From Marinobacter sp. BGYM27 (GTDB taxonomy: Bacteria; Pseudomonadota; Gammaproteobacteria; Pseudomonadales; Oleiphilaceae): a stretch of DNA of 64,000 bases. Shown piece by piece: positions 9,243 to 18,090 of this stretch. How positions within the stretch are numbered: position 1 is the stretch's first letter; the number at the start of each line of letters is the position of its first letter. The stretch covers positions 434,001 through 498,000 of the forward strand of contig JANZNS010000003.1 of NCBI GenBank assembly GCA_025153445.1, given 5' to 3'. The position numbers were made by a program, and so were the translations under genes. The notes beneath the pieces are model-generated. The model ran no database searches and had not been told where the DNA came from. It worked only from the letters and a program-made list of their open reading frames with translations.

Positions 9243-10997
9243 ATGACCAGTCAGAAACAAGAAGAAGCCCTGACGGATCGCAACGCCCCAAACGATAACC
9301 CGTTCCCCGCTGTCGAACAGGCAGTCTCTTCGCTGGTGTCGGCCCGTGATACCTGGGCCCGCACCTCCATAGCCGAACGCATCAGCATTCTGGAGGACAT
9401 TCGCACTGCGCTTGACGGTGTAGCGCCGGCATGGGTCGACTCGGCAGCCAAAGCCAAGCAGCTTCCGACCGATTCACCGCTGGTCGGTGAAGAATGGACA
9501 TCCGGGCCCTATGCCCTCATGGGCGCCTGCAACGGCCTGATTGAAACGCTTTCAGGTATGCCCGGTAAAACCTTTCTGGATCAGATACCGCTGCGTAGTC
9601 TGCCAAATGGCCAGACCGCTGCACGAGTGACACCGCATTCCGTTTGGGATCAACTGCTGCTCTCCGGAGTGACGGCCGAGGTCTGGATGAAACCCGGCAT
9701 CGATGCCAGCAATCTCGCCAACCACACAGCCCAAAGCTACGACCAACCAGCAGAGCAACGGACCGGGCGTGTAGCGCTGGTGCTGGGGGCCGGTAATATT
9801 GCCGCCATCGCACCGTTGGATGCATTCCAGAAGCTCTTTGTTGAACACCAGGTCGTGGTATTGAAGATGAACCCGGTCAACGATTACCTGACCCCCCACC
9901 TTGAGCAGGCATTGCGTCCGCTGATAGAGCGGGACGCCTTGCGCATTGTTACCGGGGGTGGCGACGTTGGTGCCTGGCTTACCAATCACCCGAGCGTGGA
10001 AGAAATCCATATCACCGGAGCGGAATCGACTCACGACGCCATCGTCTGGGGCACCGGCGCAGAGGGCCAGGCCAACCGCAAGGCCGGCACCCCGAAAATC
10101 GACAAGCGCATCACGTCCGAACTTGGCGCCGTCTGCCCGACAATTGTTGTGCCGGGCCCCTGGTCACCGGCCGATGTGCAGTTCCAGGCCGAGCATATTG
10201 CCACCCAAAAGCTGCACAATTCGGGTTTCAATTGTGTCGCTTGCCAGGCCCTGATCATGCCCGATGGCTGGGACCAGTCCGCGTCACTACTGGATGCGGT
10301 TCAGCGCATCATCGGACAGTCCTCGCGCCCGGCCTATTACCCGGGAGCCGAGGATCGGCTTGAGCAATTCGCCAGCCAGGCCGCTCAACCAACGCGTATC
10401 AGCAGAGGCAAGGCACCAGCGGTGGTGATGAACGACCTGGACGATGCCCCCTGGTTCTGTAGCAACGAGGTATTCGCACCCGCGCTTTCGATTAAAAGAC
10501 TGCCGGGTAGCAACGCTGAGCAATACCTGCTCGACGCCATCGAGTTTGCCAACAATGAGCTGCACGGCACGCTGGGTGCCAATGTGTTGATACATCCCGC
10601 CACAATCCGCGAGATCGGGCGTGGCCGGTTCGAGGAAATCCTCGCCGAGCTTCGCTACGGCACCATTGCGATCAACGCCTGGACGGGGCTGGGCTTTTTG
10701 ATGACCGCTTGCCCCTGGGGCGCGTTCCCAGGTCACACGCTGGATGATGCCCAGAGCGGCATCGGCACGGTACACAACACCTTCATGTTCGATGCAGCTG
10801 AACGCACCGTCGTTGAAGCACCGTTCCGGCCATTCCCCCGCTCAGTTTTGGGCGGGCAGCTCAGCCTGCTGCCCCGACCACCCTGGTTTATCACCAACCG
10901 GCGTTCTCATCACATCGGTCGCCTGCTCACACAGTTCCAGTATCGACCTGCATGGCACAGGCTTCCTCGCATTTTCTATCATGCCCTTTTGGGATAA
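9243..10997 (+). CDS. divergent aldehyde dehydrogenase family protein
   Basis: This protein of 584 residues is longer than the usual 480-500 of the family. The Rossmann segment VALVLGAGNIAAIAPLDAF, the glutamate region (SELGAVCPTIVVPG, about residue 295) and the nucleophile Cys (GFNCVACQA, about residue 330) are recognisable, so the fold and NAD(P)-dependent aldehyde oxidation are supported. It is not a BetB-type enzyme: the usual GxTxxG/ELGGK wording is changed (TGAESTHD, SELGAV), and a C-terminal extension rich in Arg, Trp and His (from about residue 530) is added. It follows the GMC dehydrogenase by 22 bp and precedes the TetR gene, so it probably oxidises the aldehyde made by its neighbour. 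Confidence 0.8.
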   Translation: MTSQKQEEALTDRNAPNDNPFPAVEQAVSSLVSARDTWARTSIAERISILEDIRTALDGVAPAWVDSAAKAKQLPTDSPLVGEEWTSGPYALMGACNGLIETLSGMPGKTFLDQIPLRSLPNGQTAARVTPHSVWDQLLLSGVTAEVWMKPGIDASNLANHTAQSYDQPAEQRTGRVALVLGAGNIAAIAPLDAFQKLFVEHQVVVLKMNPVNDYLTPHLEQALRPLIERDALRIVTGGGDVGAWLTNHPSVEEIHITGAESTHDAIVWGTGAEGQANRKAGTPKIDKRITSELGAVCPTIVVPGPWSPADVQFQAEHIATQKLHNSGFNCVACQALIMPDGWDQSASLLDAVQRIIGQSSRPAYYPGAEDRLEQFASQAAQPTRISRGKAPAVVMNDLDDAPWFCSNEVFAPALSIKRLPGSNAEQYLLDAIEFANNELHGTLGANVLIHPATIREIGRGRFEEILAELRYGTIAINAWTGLGFLMTACPWGAFPGHTLDDAQSGIGTVHNTFMFDAAERTVVEAPFRPFPRSVLGGQLSLLPRPPWFITNRRSHHIGRLLTQFQYRPAWHRLPRIFYHALLG

Positions 10998-11059
10998 GGT
11001 GCACGGCTTCGCCGGACGGGCGCCCCGCGCGTCGTCCGGTAGCCAGGAGAAACAGAGTC

Positions 11060-11674
11060 ATGACGAGCGCAGTTTCCGAAAAGCTCCAACGCCGCACAGA
11101 GCGCAAGGAGCTTAAACGGGAGGAGAAAAAAGCCCAGATCGCGACAAGCGCGCAGCTGGTTCTGCAGGAATTGGGATACGCTAATACCAGCTTGCGGGAC
11201 ATTGCGGCCAGAGCGGACCTGTCGCTTGGGTCTCTTCATTATTATTTTGAAGACCGCACCCAGCTGATCCTGTATTGCGTTCGGGCCTACAAGACTACGT
11301 TCTCGGAGCGGTTGCAGGCATCGATTGCCCATGTCTCCGGTCGTGACGCCATCATTGACGCATTTGCCGAATCACTGACGACATCCATTATCGAAGATGC
11401 CACCACTCACCGTCTCTGGTACGACATCCGGGTACAGGCCTTGTTTGACCCGGTCTTCCGACCGGTTGTCGAAGAGATCGAAACCATGTTGATCAATGCC
11501 GTCGACGTGGCCGCAGACAAGGCAGGGGTCAGCGACCCGGCACTCAGCGCCTGCGGCTACCCCATGATCGACGGCCTGTTCCGTTTCCACATGCAGAACG
11601 CCATCTCCGGTAACAGCTTGCCACGAGACCGCCTTGTCGAAGAGATGCGTCGCGCATTGGCGCGCATCTTCTAG
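11060..11674 (+). CDS. TetR-family transcriptional regulator
   Basis: The start at 11060 follows AGGAGA by a good spacing and gives 204 residues; a longer frame exists but runs through sequence with no protein character. The N-terminal helix-turn-helix is typical (TSLRDIAARADLSLGSLHYYFEDR, about residues 48-72), preceded by a strongly charged lead. The C-terminal ligand domain is helical and has no recognisable effector motif. As the last gene after the dehydrogenase pair it most likely controls this operon and the divergent BCCT gene, with a quaternary amine, its aldehyde or an acyl compound as effector. It resembles BetI in position, but not clearly in sequence. Confidence 0.85.
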   Translation: MTSAVSEKLQRRTERKELKREEKKAQIATSAQLVLQELGYANTSLRDIAARADLSLGSLHYYFEDRTQLILYCVRAYKTTFSERLQASIAHVSGRDAIIDAFAESLTTSIIEDATTHRLWYDIRVQALFDPVFRPVVEEIETMLINAVDVAADKAGVSDPALSACGYPMIDGLFRFHMQNAISGNSLPRDRLVEEMRRALARIF

Positions 11675-11745
11675 CGGGCTCGCTTAATTCTGCGGGCTCC
11701 TCACGTTGCCCCACCCTGCCCCTGCCAACTTCGCTCCCTGCTCCA

Positions 11746-11776
11746 CGCGCCTTTTGCGGCGCGACTTTGACCTGTT
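11746..11776 (+). terminator. weak intrinsic terminator after tetR-type gene
   Basis: A 6-bp GC stem (CGCGCC / GGCGCG) with a 6-base loop lies about 70 bases after the regulator stop and is followed within ten bases by a run of five T. It would end the rightward dehydrogenase operon. Confidence 0.45.
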
Positions 11777-11894
11777 TTTACCTTAAAACCTGTCGGTTCA
11801 TACCAATCTCTGTGAGAGACTCGCTATCGAAAATGGAAAGCCATTGGCAAAGGACGCCCAGCCTTAATTAATAAATACAAAAGGAAAAGGTGCG

Positions 11895-12299
11895 ATGAAA
11901 AAACTGCTAACTACTCTGTTTGTCATTCTGATCAGCCACACCGCGTTAGCGGATGGCAAGAACGAAGGTATCACCTGCCTGAACAACGACCAGTGGGTTA
12001 AAGCCCAGTGGGGCGATCGCAGCAATTCAAACCGGTCACAATGGTTCCAGGCAACCAAATCCGCACCGGGAAATCCCGCTAACTCCGGCTTCGATACCGG
12101 TTGCATGGGGCGATGCGGCGAAGGATGTGGCAGTGATAATGGCGCCGGCTTTTACACCAAGGACTGCATGGATCACGATGCCTGCGCTTTCTATGATAGC
12201 GAGTTCGGGGGCGCCTTCGATCGGGACTGCGGTGATGAATGGCGTCAGGCAGCCGATGATTTCAGCTTCGGTCAGGCCTGCCGCTTGGGCTCCAAGTAA
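11895..12299 (+). CDS. small secreted phospholipase A2-like protein
   Basis: This 134-residue exported protein has a clear signal peptide (MKKLLTTLFVILISHTALA). The mature part is rich in Cys and Gly and contains a loop GCMGRCGEGCG followed by YTKDCMDHDAC. The C-x2-H-D-x2-C helix with a preceding Gly/Cys calcium-type loop is the hallmark of the phospholipase A2 superfamily, and a later Asp (FDRDCGDEW) could complete a His-Asp dyad. A secreted lipolytic or PLA2-fold protein is therefore a reasonable guess, based on motif only. It is followed after 15 bp by a membrane-anchored protein in the same direction. Confidence 0.55.
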   Translation: MKKLLTTLFVILISHTALADGKNEGITCLNNDQWVKAQWGDRSNSNRSQWFQATKSAPGNPANSGFDTGCMGRCGEGCGSDNGAGFYTKDCMDHDACAFYDSEFGGAFDRDCGDEWRQAADDFSFGQACRLGSK

Positions 12300-12314
12300 A
12301 ACCGGACAACTCAG

Positions 12315-13193
12315 ATGGTCTACGGGTATAAACCCTTTTACATCCTCGCTGGCCTGCTAATCTTTGCAGCCAGCCTGTTCTGGCTGCTGCTCCATGAGGA
12401 GGAGCAGCCGGCGCCAGCCCCCCACAAAACCATTACCGTAGTGCCGAAGCCGTCGTCAATTGACCGCCAATCGGTAACCGGTGCAGTTGTCATGAAACCC
12501 AAACAAACTGCCGTCTCCAATGAGCCCGCCTGCGATCATGTATCCACCCGTGAGCAGGCGCTCAATGACTGGTATCGGGCCAATGGGTTTCCCTATCAGA
12601 ACGGACATACCAAGGGTATGCGGGACGATATTCTTCAGCTTCACGGCATGTCTGCCGGCCAACTCACCCGCCTAGCGCAGGTCGGATCAGCAAGCGCCAT
12701 GACGGTGCTGGCCCAACGCCAACTGAACGCGGCCATGCCGGGGGCAGGGTTTCTGGCTGACAAAATCTACAATGCAGATGAAACAGTCGCAATCCCGGAG
12801 TCGAATTCCGATATAGACACAGACGCGTCAATGGAAAACGGTATCCACTGGGCACGACAGGCGGCTCTCAACGGCCAGGTATACGCTCTGAGTTTGCTGG
12901 CCCGAGCGTATCAATGGAAACTGCTTAACACTGAAACAGGTACACCTGAAACTGATTCCCTCCAGCCTCAATTGATCGCCAAGTACCTCGCCTATCGGAC
13001 GCTCTGGCACGATGCCCTGGGGCTGAGCACCGAAGACGAGCAGCCCATACCGGAACTGACAGCGCCGCCATCAAGCGATGTTATGGACGATGCAGAAATG
13101 CAAATGCGTAAGTTCATGGAGGATCGCCGTCGACTGGGTTACGCCCCGCGTCTTTCCAGCGCACCGCCGGCTGTGTCAACCTGCTTCGAATAA
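12315..13193 (+). CDS. membrane-anchored protein with Sel1-like helical repeats
   Basis: This 292-residue protein has one N-terminal transmembrane helix (FYILAGLLIFAASLFWLLL), then a short Pro-rich linker, and a mainly helical periplasmic part. Segments such as GSASAMTVLAQRQL and IHWARQAALNGQVYALSLLARAYQWK look like Sel1/TPR-type helix pairs. No enzymatic motif is seen. The 15-bp gap behind the PLA2-like gene suggests one transcript, and the protein might act as an immunity, chaperone or anchoring partner, but nothing in the sequence proves it. Confidence 0.5.
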   Translation: MVYGYKPFYILAGLLIFAASLFWLLLHEEEQPAPAPHKTITVVPKPSSIDRQSVTGAVVMKPKQTAVSNEPACDHVSTREQALNDWYRANGFPYQNGHTKGMRDDILQLHGMSAGQLTRLAQVGSASAMTVLAQRQLNAAMPGAGFLADKIYNADETVAIPESNSDIDTDASMENGIHWARQAALNGQVYALSLLARAYQWKLLNTETGTPETDSLQPQLIAKYLAYRTLWHDALGLSTEDEQPIPELTAPPSSDVMDDAEMQMRKFMEDRRRLGYAPRLSSAPPAVSTCFE

Positions 13194-13233
13194 TCAGTTG
13201 CCAGCCTGCACGCCCACGGCACATCCAGCTTAC

Positions 13234-13377
13234 TCAGAACCCCTGCCCCAACAGGCCCAATACACCGAGCACAATCAGATAGGCCGCCACGATATAGTTA
13301 AGCAGGCGCGGAAAGAACAGTATGGCCACGCCGGCGCCCAGGGTGATCAACGGCGCCAGTTCGAGATGAAGCGTCAT
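13234..13377 (-). CDS. DUF3096 family small membrane protein
   Basis: A 47-residue frame starts behind an AAGGAG site and reads MTLHLELAPLITLGAGV, then FFPRLLNYIVAAYLIVLGVLGLL. Two hydrophobic helices around a PRLLNYIVA turn match the short DUF3096 family, which is common in gamma-proteobacteria and of unknown function. It lies convergent with the Sel1-like gene. The length and start agree with the family. Confidence 0.75.
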   Translation of the reverse strand: MTLHLELAPLITLGAGVAILFFPRLLNYIVAAYLIVLGVLGLLGQGF

Positions 13378-13695
13378 ACAATGACTCCTTATTGAGTATC
13401 CCGGATCAGGGACAAGGATAAATGTGACGTGTCGCCTTAACCGACAAATCGTCCACTACTCCAAGCCTAGCAAAACGATATGCTCCGCTGTGTTAACCCT
13501 GCCTTGCCATTTTTTTAGCTTTTCTGATTCCATCTGACACAGCAGACCGAATCATAAACAGCAGACAGAGGTTCATCTGCGTCACACTATTTGAGAAAAG
13601 ACTGATTGAGGACGCCGTATTCTCTTGAGTCGAACCCCTCCATGCCAGTCGAGTCACTCCGGATAACCAGCATGAACTGCTAGAAACATATCAGG
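13378..13695. other. intergenic, no feature seen
   Basis: This gap of about 320 bases should hold the promoter of the DUF3096 gene. I see no other gene, repeat or strong hairpin in it. Confidence 0.4.
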
Positions 13696-14424
13696 TCATT
13701 CATTCAAAAAAGCACTTGAAACCGCCGCAATCATGGCCACGAAAAGGGGCATAGACCATGCCGTTATAAGCAGTTGCATCGCATCTTTTTCAAAAGACGC
13801 CATCGCAGTCACATGCATTTCAGCAAGCGTATGTTTTCGCATTTTCAACAAAACAACCAGCGTCAGTACCAGATAGAACAGCGCAAACGCCAACCCAGTA
13901 CGATAACTTGTAACCTCTTTCGTGCCCGGCGGATAAGCGATCGAAAAGACAATCAGGCCAAAAGCGCCGCATAAGTATAAAAGCGTGGATCCATACTTAC
14001 CCGTCAACGACCATAAAGCGGGAAACATTTGGATCAGGAGTTTTTCATCTTCGCTTTTTGCGCTGTACAACGAGCGCGCGAAATATGGCCTTAGTCTGGA
14101 TACCGCGAAACTCAGCCTGAGGTAGCGCCGGAGAAACGGCAGTATCAAAAGCGCAAAAGCGACCCAAACATCCATTCCAAATTGCGGAATAGTCCAGCCG
14201 GTCAAATGAGAGACCCACTCGATCAGAACCCCGGTCCACACCCGATAAAACTCAACACCGTTAACGAGGAACCCCTTAAGCTCAATAATGGTTTCCCCAA
14301 TTGACGCGACGGACAGCAATCCAATCAAGCCAAAAATTGATGAGAGCAACCGACCCGCCCGGGTTTTGACGGTCCAACGGTTAGTGGCATCTATCAGCTT
14401 TTTCAGGTCTTCTGATGCATCCAT
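13696..14424 (-). CDS. four-helix membrane protein of unknown function
   Basis: The start at 14424 (MDASEDLKKLIDATNRW) has GGAAG at a good distance; an in-frame ATG 18 codons upstream lacks a ribosome site. The 242-residue protein has hydrophobic segments near residues 30-50, 75-100, 150-170 and 190-210, and a last one at the C-terminus, with charged loops between. I do not recognise a family or active-site motif. It stands alone between convergent and divergent neighbours. Confidence 0.55.
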   Translation of the reverse strand: MDASEDLKKLIDATNRWTVKTRAGRLLSSIFGLIGLLSVASIGETIIELKGFLVNGVEFYRVWTGVLIEWVSHLTGWTIPQFGMDVWVAFALLILPFLRRYLRLSFAVSRLRPYFARSLYSAKSEDEKLLIQMFPALWSLTGKYGSTLLYLCGAFGLIVFSIAYPPGTKEVTSYRTGLAFALFYLVLTLVVLLKMRKHTLAEMHVTAMASFEKDAMQLLITAWSMPLFVAMIAAVSSAFLNE

Positions 14425-14755
14425 GCAGCATGTCTTCCATGAAACGGGATCAATTCCCCCTACAATGCATTTAGCCATGAGCCCGGCGAAAGTGGGACAT
14501 ATTTATTCCGATACTCGCCATGATCAAGCAGACGCATGTGTCTTCAAGATCCGCTATAGGCCGCCACCCGGGGCGTAATGTCCTTTCACCCAGTGTCTCA
14601 GGTTCCGCCTCAAATCCCGATAAACAACTTTTCCGTGACGGCCCTTACAGGCGACTAGCAACACTGTCGCAGGCATCGAGTTCAAATCGATCATTGACCG
14701 TTGCCTCGCAATTCCAGCAAACTTTTCGCCACACTCACTCCAGAGCAAGCAGACG
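14425..14755. other. intergenic between membrane protein and 2OG-oxygenase-like gene
   Basis: The region probably carries the promoter of the leftward membrane protein. Frames here are short and lack family resemblance. The N-terminal part of the following oxygenase-like gene might once have extended into this stretch, but I cannot trace it. Confidence 0.3.
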
Positions 14756-15055
14756 ATGCCGGCATCTGTAAAAAACCGGATTCTATTTCGGTCGAAGCGC
14801 CTGAATATCTATCTCGTGCGCTACCCTGAAGGCCATAAAGTCGGGCCTCACATTGATATGGTCGAGCAGGGGAAGCTATACAAGCTCAACTGCGTATTGG
14901 TAAAGCCCAAAACCGGCGGGGAATTCGTGTGCGAGAAAAACGTATTCAACCTGTTCGGGCGACTCATCCTGTTCCGTCCCGATCTCTATCAGCATCGCGT
15001 GGAAAAGATCCAGCGTGGAAACCGATGGCTGCTCAGTTTCGCGCTAAGCGCATGA
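14756..15055 (+). CDS. short 2-oxoglutarate/Fe(II) dioxygenase-like protein
   Basis: This 99-residue protein contains the pattern of a small prolyl-hydroxylase-type jelly roll: RYPEGHKVGPHIDMV (the HxD iron ligands), then GGEFVCEKNVFNLFGRLILFRPDLYQHRVEKI (the distal His) and a final Arg (RGNRWLLSFAL) in the position that binds 2-oxoglutarate. All three iron ligands are therefore present. The length is at the lower limit, and the N-terminal beta strands of larger relatives are missing, so it may be a minimal form or a 5'-truncated gene. Substrate unknown. It is convergent with the enoyl-CoA hydratase gene. Confidence 0.6.
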   Translation: MPASVKNRILFRSKRLNIYLVRYPEGHKVGPHIDMVEQGKLYKLNCVLVKPKTGGEFVCEKNVFNLFGRLILFRPDLYQHRVEKIQRGNRWLLSFALSA

Positions 15056-15093
15056 CGAACTGGCAGACGTGCAGACGGCACAAAACAGGCTGA

Positions 15094-15894
15094 TCAACTA
15101 TCCGTCCAATCCGGCTTGCGCTTATCCAGAAAAGCGCAGATGCCTTCTTGGGCATCATTAGCCTTGAGGTTCTCGGCCATCACATTGGAAGTGAATGCAT
15201 ACGCCTCGTTCAGAGGCATTTCCAGCTGCCGGTAAAACGCCTCTTTGCCGACTTTCAGGGTATGTCCGGATTTATCTGCAATTGTCCGCGCGATCCGGTA
15301 GACCGTTTCGTCCAGCTGCGATTCTTCTACAACACGGTTCACGAGCCCAATCTGCTCGGCCCTCTCGGCGCTGACCATCTCGCCGGTCAGCAGCATTTCC
15401 ATCGCATGCTTACGCGAAACATTCCGGGACAGCGCTACCATCGGTGTGGAACAGAACAGCCCAATGTTGACGCCGGGCGTCGCAAACCGGGCGCTGCTGG
15501 CCGCTACCGCAAGATCGCAACTGGCAACCAGCTGGCAGCCTGCGGCGGTTGCAACACCCGCCACCCGGGCAATCACCGGTTTGGGAAGCATTATGATCTG
15601 CTGCATCACCTTGCTGCACTGGTTAAACAGGGCCAGCTGAAAATCCGCGTCACCAAACTGTTCACGGATTTCCCTGAGGTCATGCCCTGCGCAAAACACC
15701 TTGCCCTGCGCCGCAATCACTACAACCCGGGTGTCCGCATCCGCAGCAATACTGTCCAACTCAACAGACAAAGCTTCGAGCATTGCCATCGACAGGCTGT
15801 TGTGCCGCTCCGGTTGGCTCAGGGTCAGCGTGGTAATCCCTCCATCTGTATTTTTGCGGACCAGCGATTCCTGTTCTTTTACGGCGCGCGACAT
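15094..15894 (-). CDS. enoyl-CoA hydratase/isomerase family protein, ECHDC3-like
   Basis: This protein has 266 residues, a normal length for a crotonase. The oxyanion-hole segments are good: FCAGHDLREI near residue 68 and KPVIARVAGVATAAGCQLVASCDLAVA near residues 104-130. The two catalytic Glu positions of classical hydratases are not kept: the sequence reads ATPGVNIGLFCSTPMVALSR where PE and the second Glu would be expected. This is the pattern of the ECHDC3-like branch, whose reaction is not well defined. It begins with a short lead and is transcribed alone. Confidence 0.8.
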   Translation of the reverse strand: MSRAVKEQESLVRKNTDGGITTLTLSQPERHNSLSMAMLEALSVELDSIAADADTRVVVIAAQGKVFCAGHDLREIREQFGDADFQLALFNQCSKVMQQIIMLPKPVIARVAGVATAAGCQLVASCDLAVAASSARFATPGVNIGLFCSTPMVALSRNVSRKHAMEMLLTGEMVSAERAEQIGLVNRVVEESQLDETVYRIARTIADKSGHTLKVGKEAFYRQLEMPLNEAYAFTSNVMAENLKANDAQEGICAFLDKRKPDWTDS

Positions 15895-16388
15895 TCGGCC
15901 CCCTCCTCTCGACGAGTTCTGTTGTCCCAGTTGGTATTGCCAGTATTGGTCAAACGAAGGGCGCTGTCGAAGCCACTTTCGTAGTATCGAAATGGCCCAC
16001 CAAAGTTGGGGATGACCTCACTATTCTTGATTGAGGAATTGATTCAAACCCGATCTTTAACGTTCAGATCTGATTATCCCGCATCTCTTTATCACGGCAG
16101 TTTTCAGTCCATGGCACGCAACGTCTTTACCCAAACTGTAATGTTTATGCCGTTTAATGACTCTCAGTCACCGCAAGGTTCCTCTCCATTCTGAACCTTC
16201 CAACACATTCAACAGCGGCGTATCAACGTTCAAAACTGCCACCAGCAGCTGGCGCTACCCAAAATGGGCGACTAATATTTTGATGTCTTTTGCACAGAGT
16301 TCTTTAACGAGTTTGCAGGTAAAACGCCTGCAAACCTGTCCGCGCAACCGTGAGCTCGTTATATCTCAGCAAACCAGGAGACTTACCC
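15895..16388. promoter_or_regulatory. divergent upstream region with hairpin 16311-16335 and a CCCA-N3-TGGG box
   Basis: This 490-bp gap holds the promoters of the hydratase (left) and sulfatase (right) genes. A perfect 9-bp inverted repeat (GTTTGCAGG / CCTGCAAAC) at 16311-16335 lies 54 bases before the sulfatase start and may be an operator or leader hairpin. At 16258-16268 there is a CCCAAAATGGG box identical to those near the MNT/HEPN pair, but without the second copy 21 bp away. I see no gene. Confidence 0.35.
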
Positions 16389-17987
16389 GTGATCAAAAGG
16401 TTCATGATACTGCTATCAGCGAGCTGGCTGTTGGCACCAACAGGGGCGTTTGCCCAACAAGACAAACCCAATATTCTGGTAATTTGGGGCGACGATATTG
16501 GCACTGAGAACATCAGCTTCAATAACCACGGCATGATGGGATACGAAACACCCAATATCGACCGCATCGCCCACGAAGGCGTGTCCTTCACTGACTATTA
16601 TGCCCAACAGTCCTGCACTGCCGGGCGAGCCGCCTTCGTCGGCGGGATGACACCAGTGCGTACCGGTATGACTAAGGTTGGCCTACCCGGCGCAAAAGAG
16701 GGCTGGCAGGAAACCGACATCACCATCGCGGCTGTCATGAAATCCCTTGGCTACGCCACGGGGCAATTTGGTAAGAATCATTTCGGCGACCGGGATGAGC
16801 ACTTGCCAACCAATAATGGCTTCGACGAGTTCTTCGGCAACCTCTATCACCTCAATGCGGAAGAAGAGCCCGAGCATCGTGATTACCCGGGAGACTATGT
16901 CTTGCCCAGCGGAGAGACCTTCGCGGAGAAATGGGGCCCACGTGGTGTGCTTAAAGCAAAAGCCAATGGGGACGGCACACAAACCATCGAGAACACCGGA
17001 CCGCTGACCAAAAAGCGCATGGAGACTATCGATGATGAAACCGTGGCGGCCGCAAAAGACTTCATCAAACGGCAGCACGACGCAGGCAAGCCGTTTTTCA
17101 CTTGGTGGAATGCCACGCGCATGCACTTCCGCACCCACGTCAAGGAAGAGAATACGGGCATCAGTGGACCAAGTGGCAATGAATATCACGACGGCATGGT
17201 CGAACACGACCGACATGTTGGCGAGCTGCTCGATCTCATCGATGAACTCGGCATCGCAGATGACACCATCGTGTTCTATTCGACAGACAACGGCCCGCAT
17301 TACAACACCTGGCCGGATGCTGGCACCACGCCGTTCCGCAGTGAAAAGAACTCAAACTGGGAAGGCGCCTACCGGGTCCCAGCCTTTGTTCGCTGGCCGG
17401 AGCACTTCCCTGCCGGGCAAACGCTGAACGGCCTCGTCGCTCATGAAGACTGGCTACCTACCTTTGCAGCCGCAGCAGGAAAAGACGATATCAAGGAAGA
17501 CCTGCTCGACGGTTACAAGGCCATCGGGCGTACCTACAAAAATCACATCGACGGCTACGACATGACCGAATATCTGTCCAAAGCCGGCAGTTTCAAAACG
17601 ATCAACGACAACATCGCTGCATCTCCGCGCAAGGAGTTCTGGTACTTCAACGATGACGGCCAGATGGTCGCGATCCGCATGTCAGACTGGAAAGCCGTGT
17701 TCTATGAAAACCGGGCACAAGCCTTTGAAGTCTGGCGGGAGCCGTTTACAGAGCTGCGCGTACCGCTGCTGTTCAACCTTCGCCGCGACCCGTTCGAGAA
17801 GGCACAGCACAACGCAAACACATACAACGACTGGTTTCTGGATCACGCCTTTATCCTGGTTCCAATGCAGGCAGCGGCGGCCCAGTTCGCCCAGACATTC
17901 GTTGATTACCCACCGAGCCAAAAGCCCGGTTCATTCAACCTCAATGGTGTTGTAGAGAAACTGAAGGAAACCGGCGGCGCACGCTGA
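16389..17987 (+). CDS. arylsulfatase-type sulfatase
   Basis: A GTG start is preferred because AGGAGA lies seven bases before it and it gives a proper signal peptide (VIKRFMILLSASWLLAPTGAFA). The protein has 532 residues. The metal-binding Asp pair (WGDDIG) and the formylglycine motif CTAGR, with Cys at residue 76, define a CxAxR sulfatase, so the active site needs conversion of that Cys by a formylglycine-generating enzyme, which is not encoded in this window. Further family signatures are GKNHFGDRDEHLPTNNGFDEFFG and YSTDNGPHYNTWPDAG. It cleaves sulfate esters in the periplasm; the natural substrate is unknown. A strong terminator follows. Confidence 0.92.
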   Translation: MIKRFMILLSASWLLAPTGAFAQQDKPNILVIWGDDIGTENISFNNHGMMGYETPNIDRIAHEGVSFTDYYAQQSCTAGRAAFVGGMTPVRTGMTKVGLPGAKEGWQETDITIAAVMKSLGYATGQFGKNHFGDRDEHLPTNNGFDEFFGNLYHLNAEEEPEHRDYPGDYVLPSGETFAEKWGPRGVLKAKANGDGTQTIENTGPLTKKRMETIDDETVAAAKDFIKRQHDAGKPFFTWWNATRMHFRTHVKEENTGISGPSGNEYHDGMVEHDRHVGELLDLIDELGIADDTIVFYSTDNGPHYNTWPDAGTTPFRSEKNSNWEGAYRVPAFVRWPEHFPAGQTLNGLVAHEDWLPTFAAAAGKDDIKEDLLDGYKAIGRTYKNHIDGYDMTEYLSKAGSFKTINDNIAASPRKEFWYFNDDGQMVAIRMSDWKAVFYENRAQAFEVWREPFTELRVPLLFNLRRDPFEKAQHNANTYNDWFLDHAFILVPMQAAAAQFAQTFVDYPPSQKPGSFNLNGVVEKLKETGGAR

Positions 17988-18005
17988 TCAGCCAGGTTCT
18001 CATTG

Positions 18006-18036
18006 AAGCGCGCCCTGCGATGGGCGCGCTTCCTTT
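18006..18036 (+). terminator. intrinsic terminator after sulfatase
   Basis: A perfect 10-bp stem (AAGCGCGCCC / GGGCGCGCTT) with a 6-base loop, followed by TCCTTT, starts 18 bases after the stop codon. It is a convincing intrinsic terminator. Confidence 0.8.
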
Positions 18037-18090
18037 CCGAGAAAGCCATTCATATCGAACCTCACGAAGTCGCAGTACTTCCCCGGACAA

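Noticed and set aside
16258-16268. CCCAAAATGGG box before the first sulfatase as a target of the MNT repressor
   Set aside because: The second box at 21 bp is absent and the distance to the start codon differs, so a chance match is more likely.
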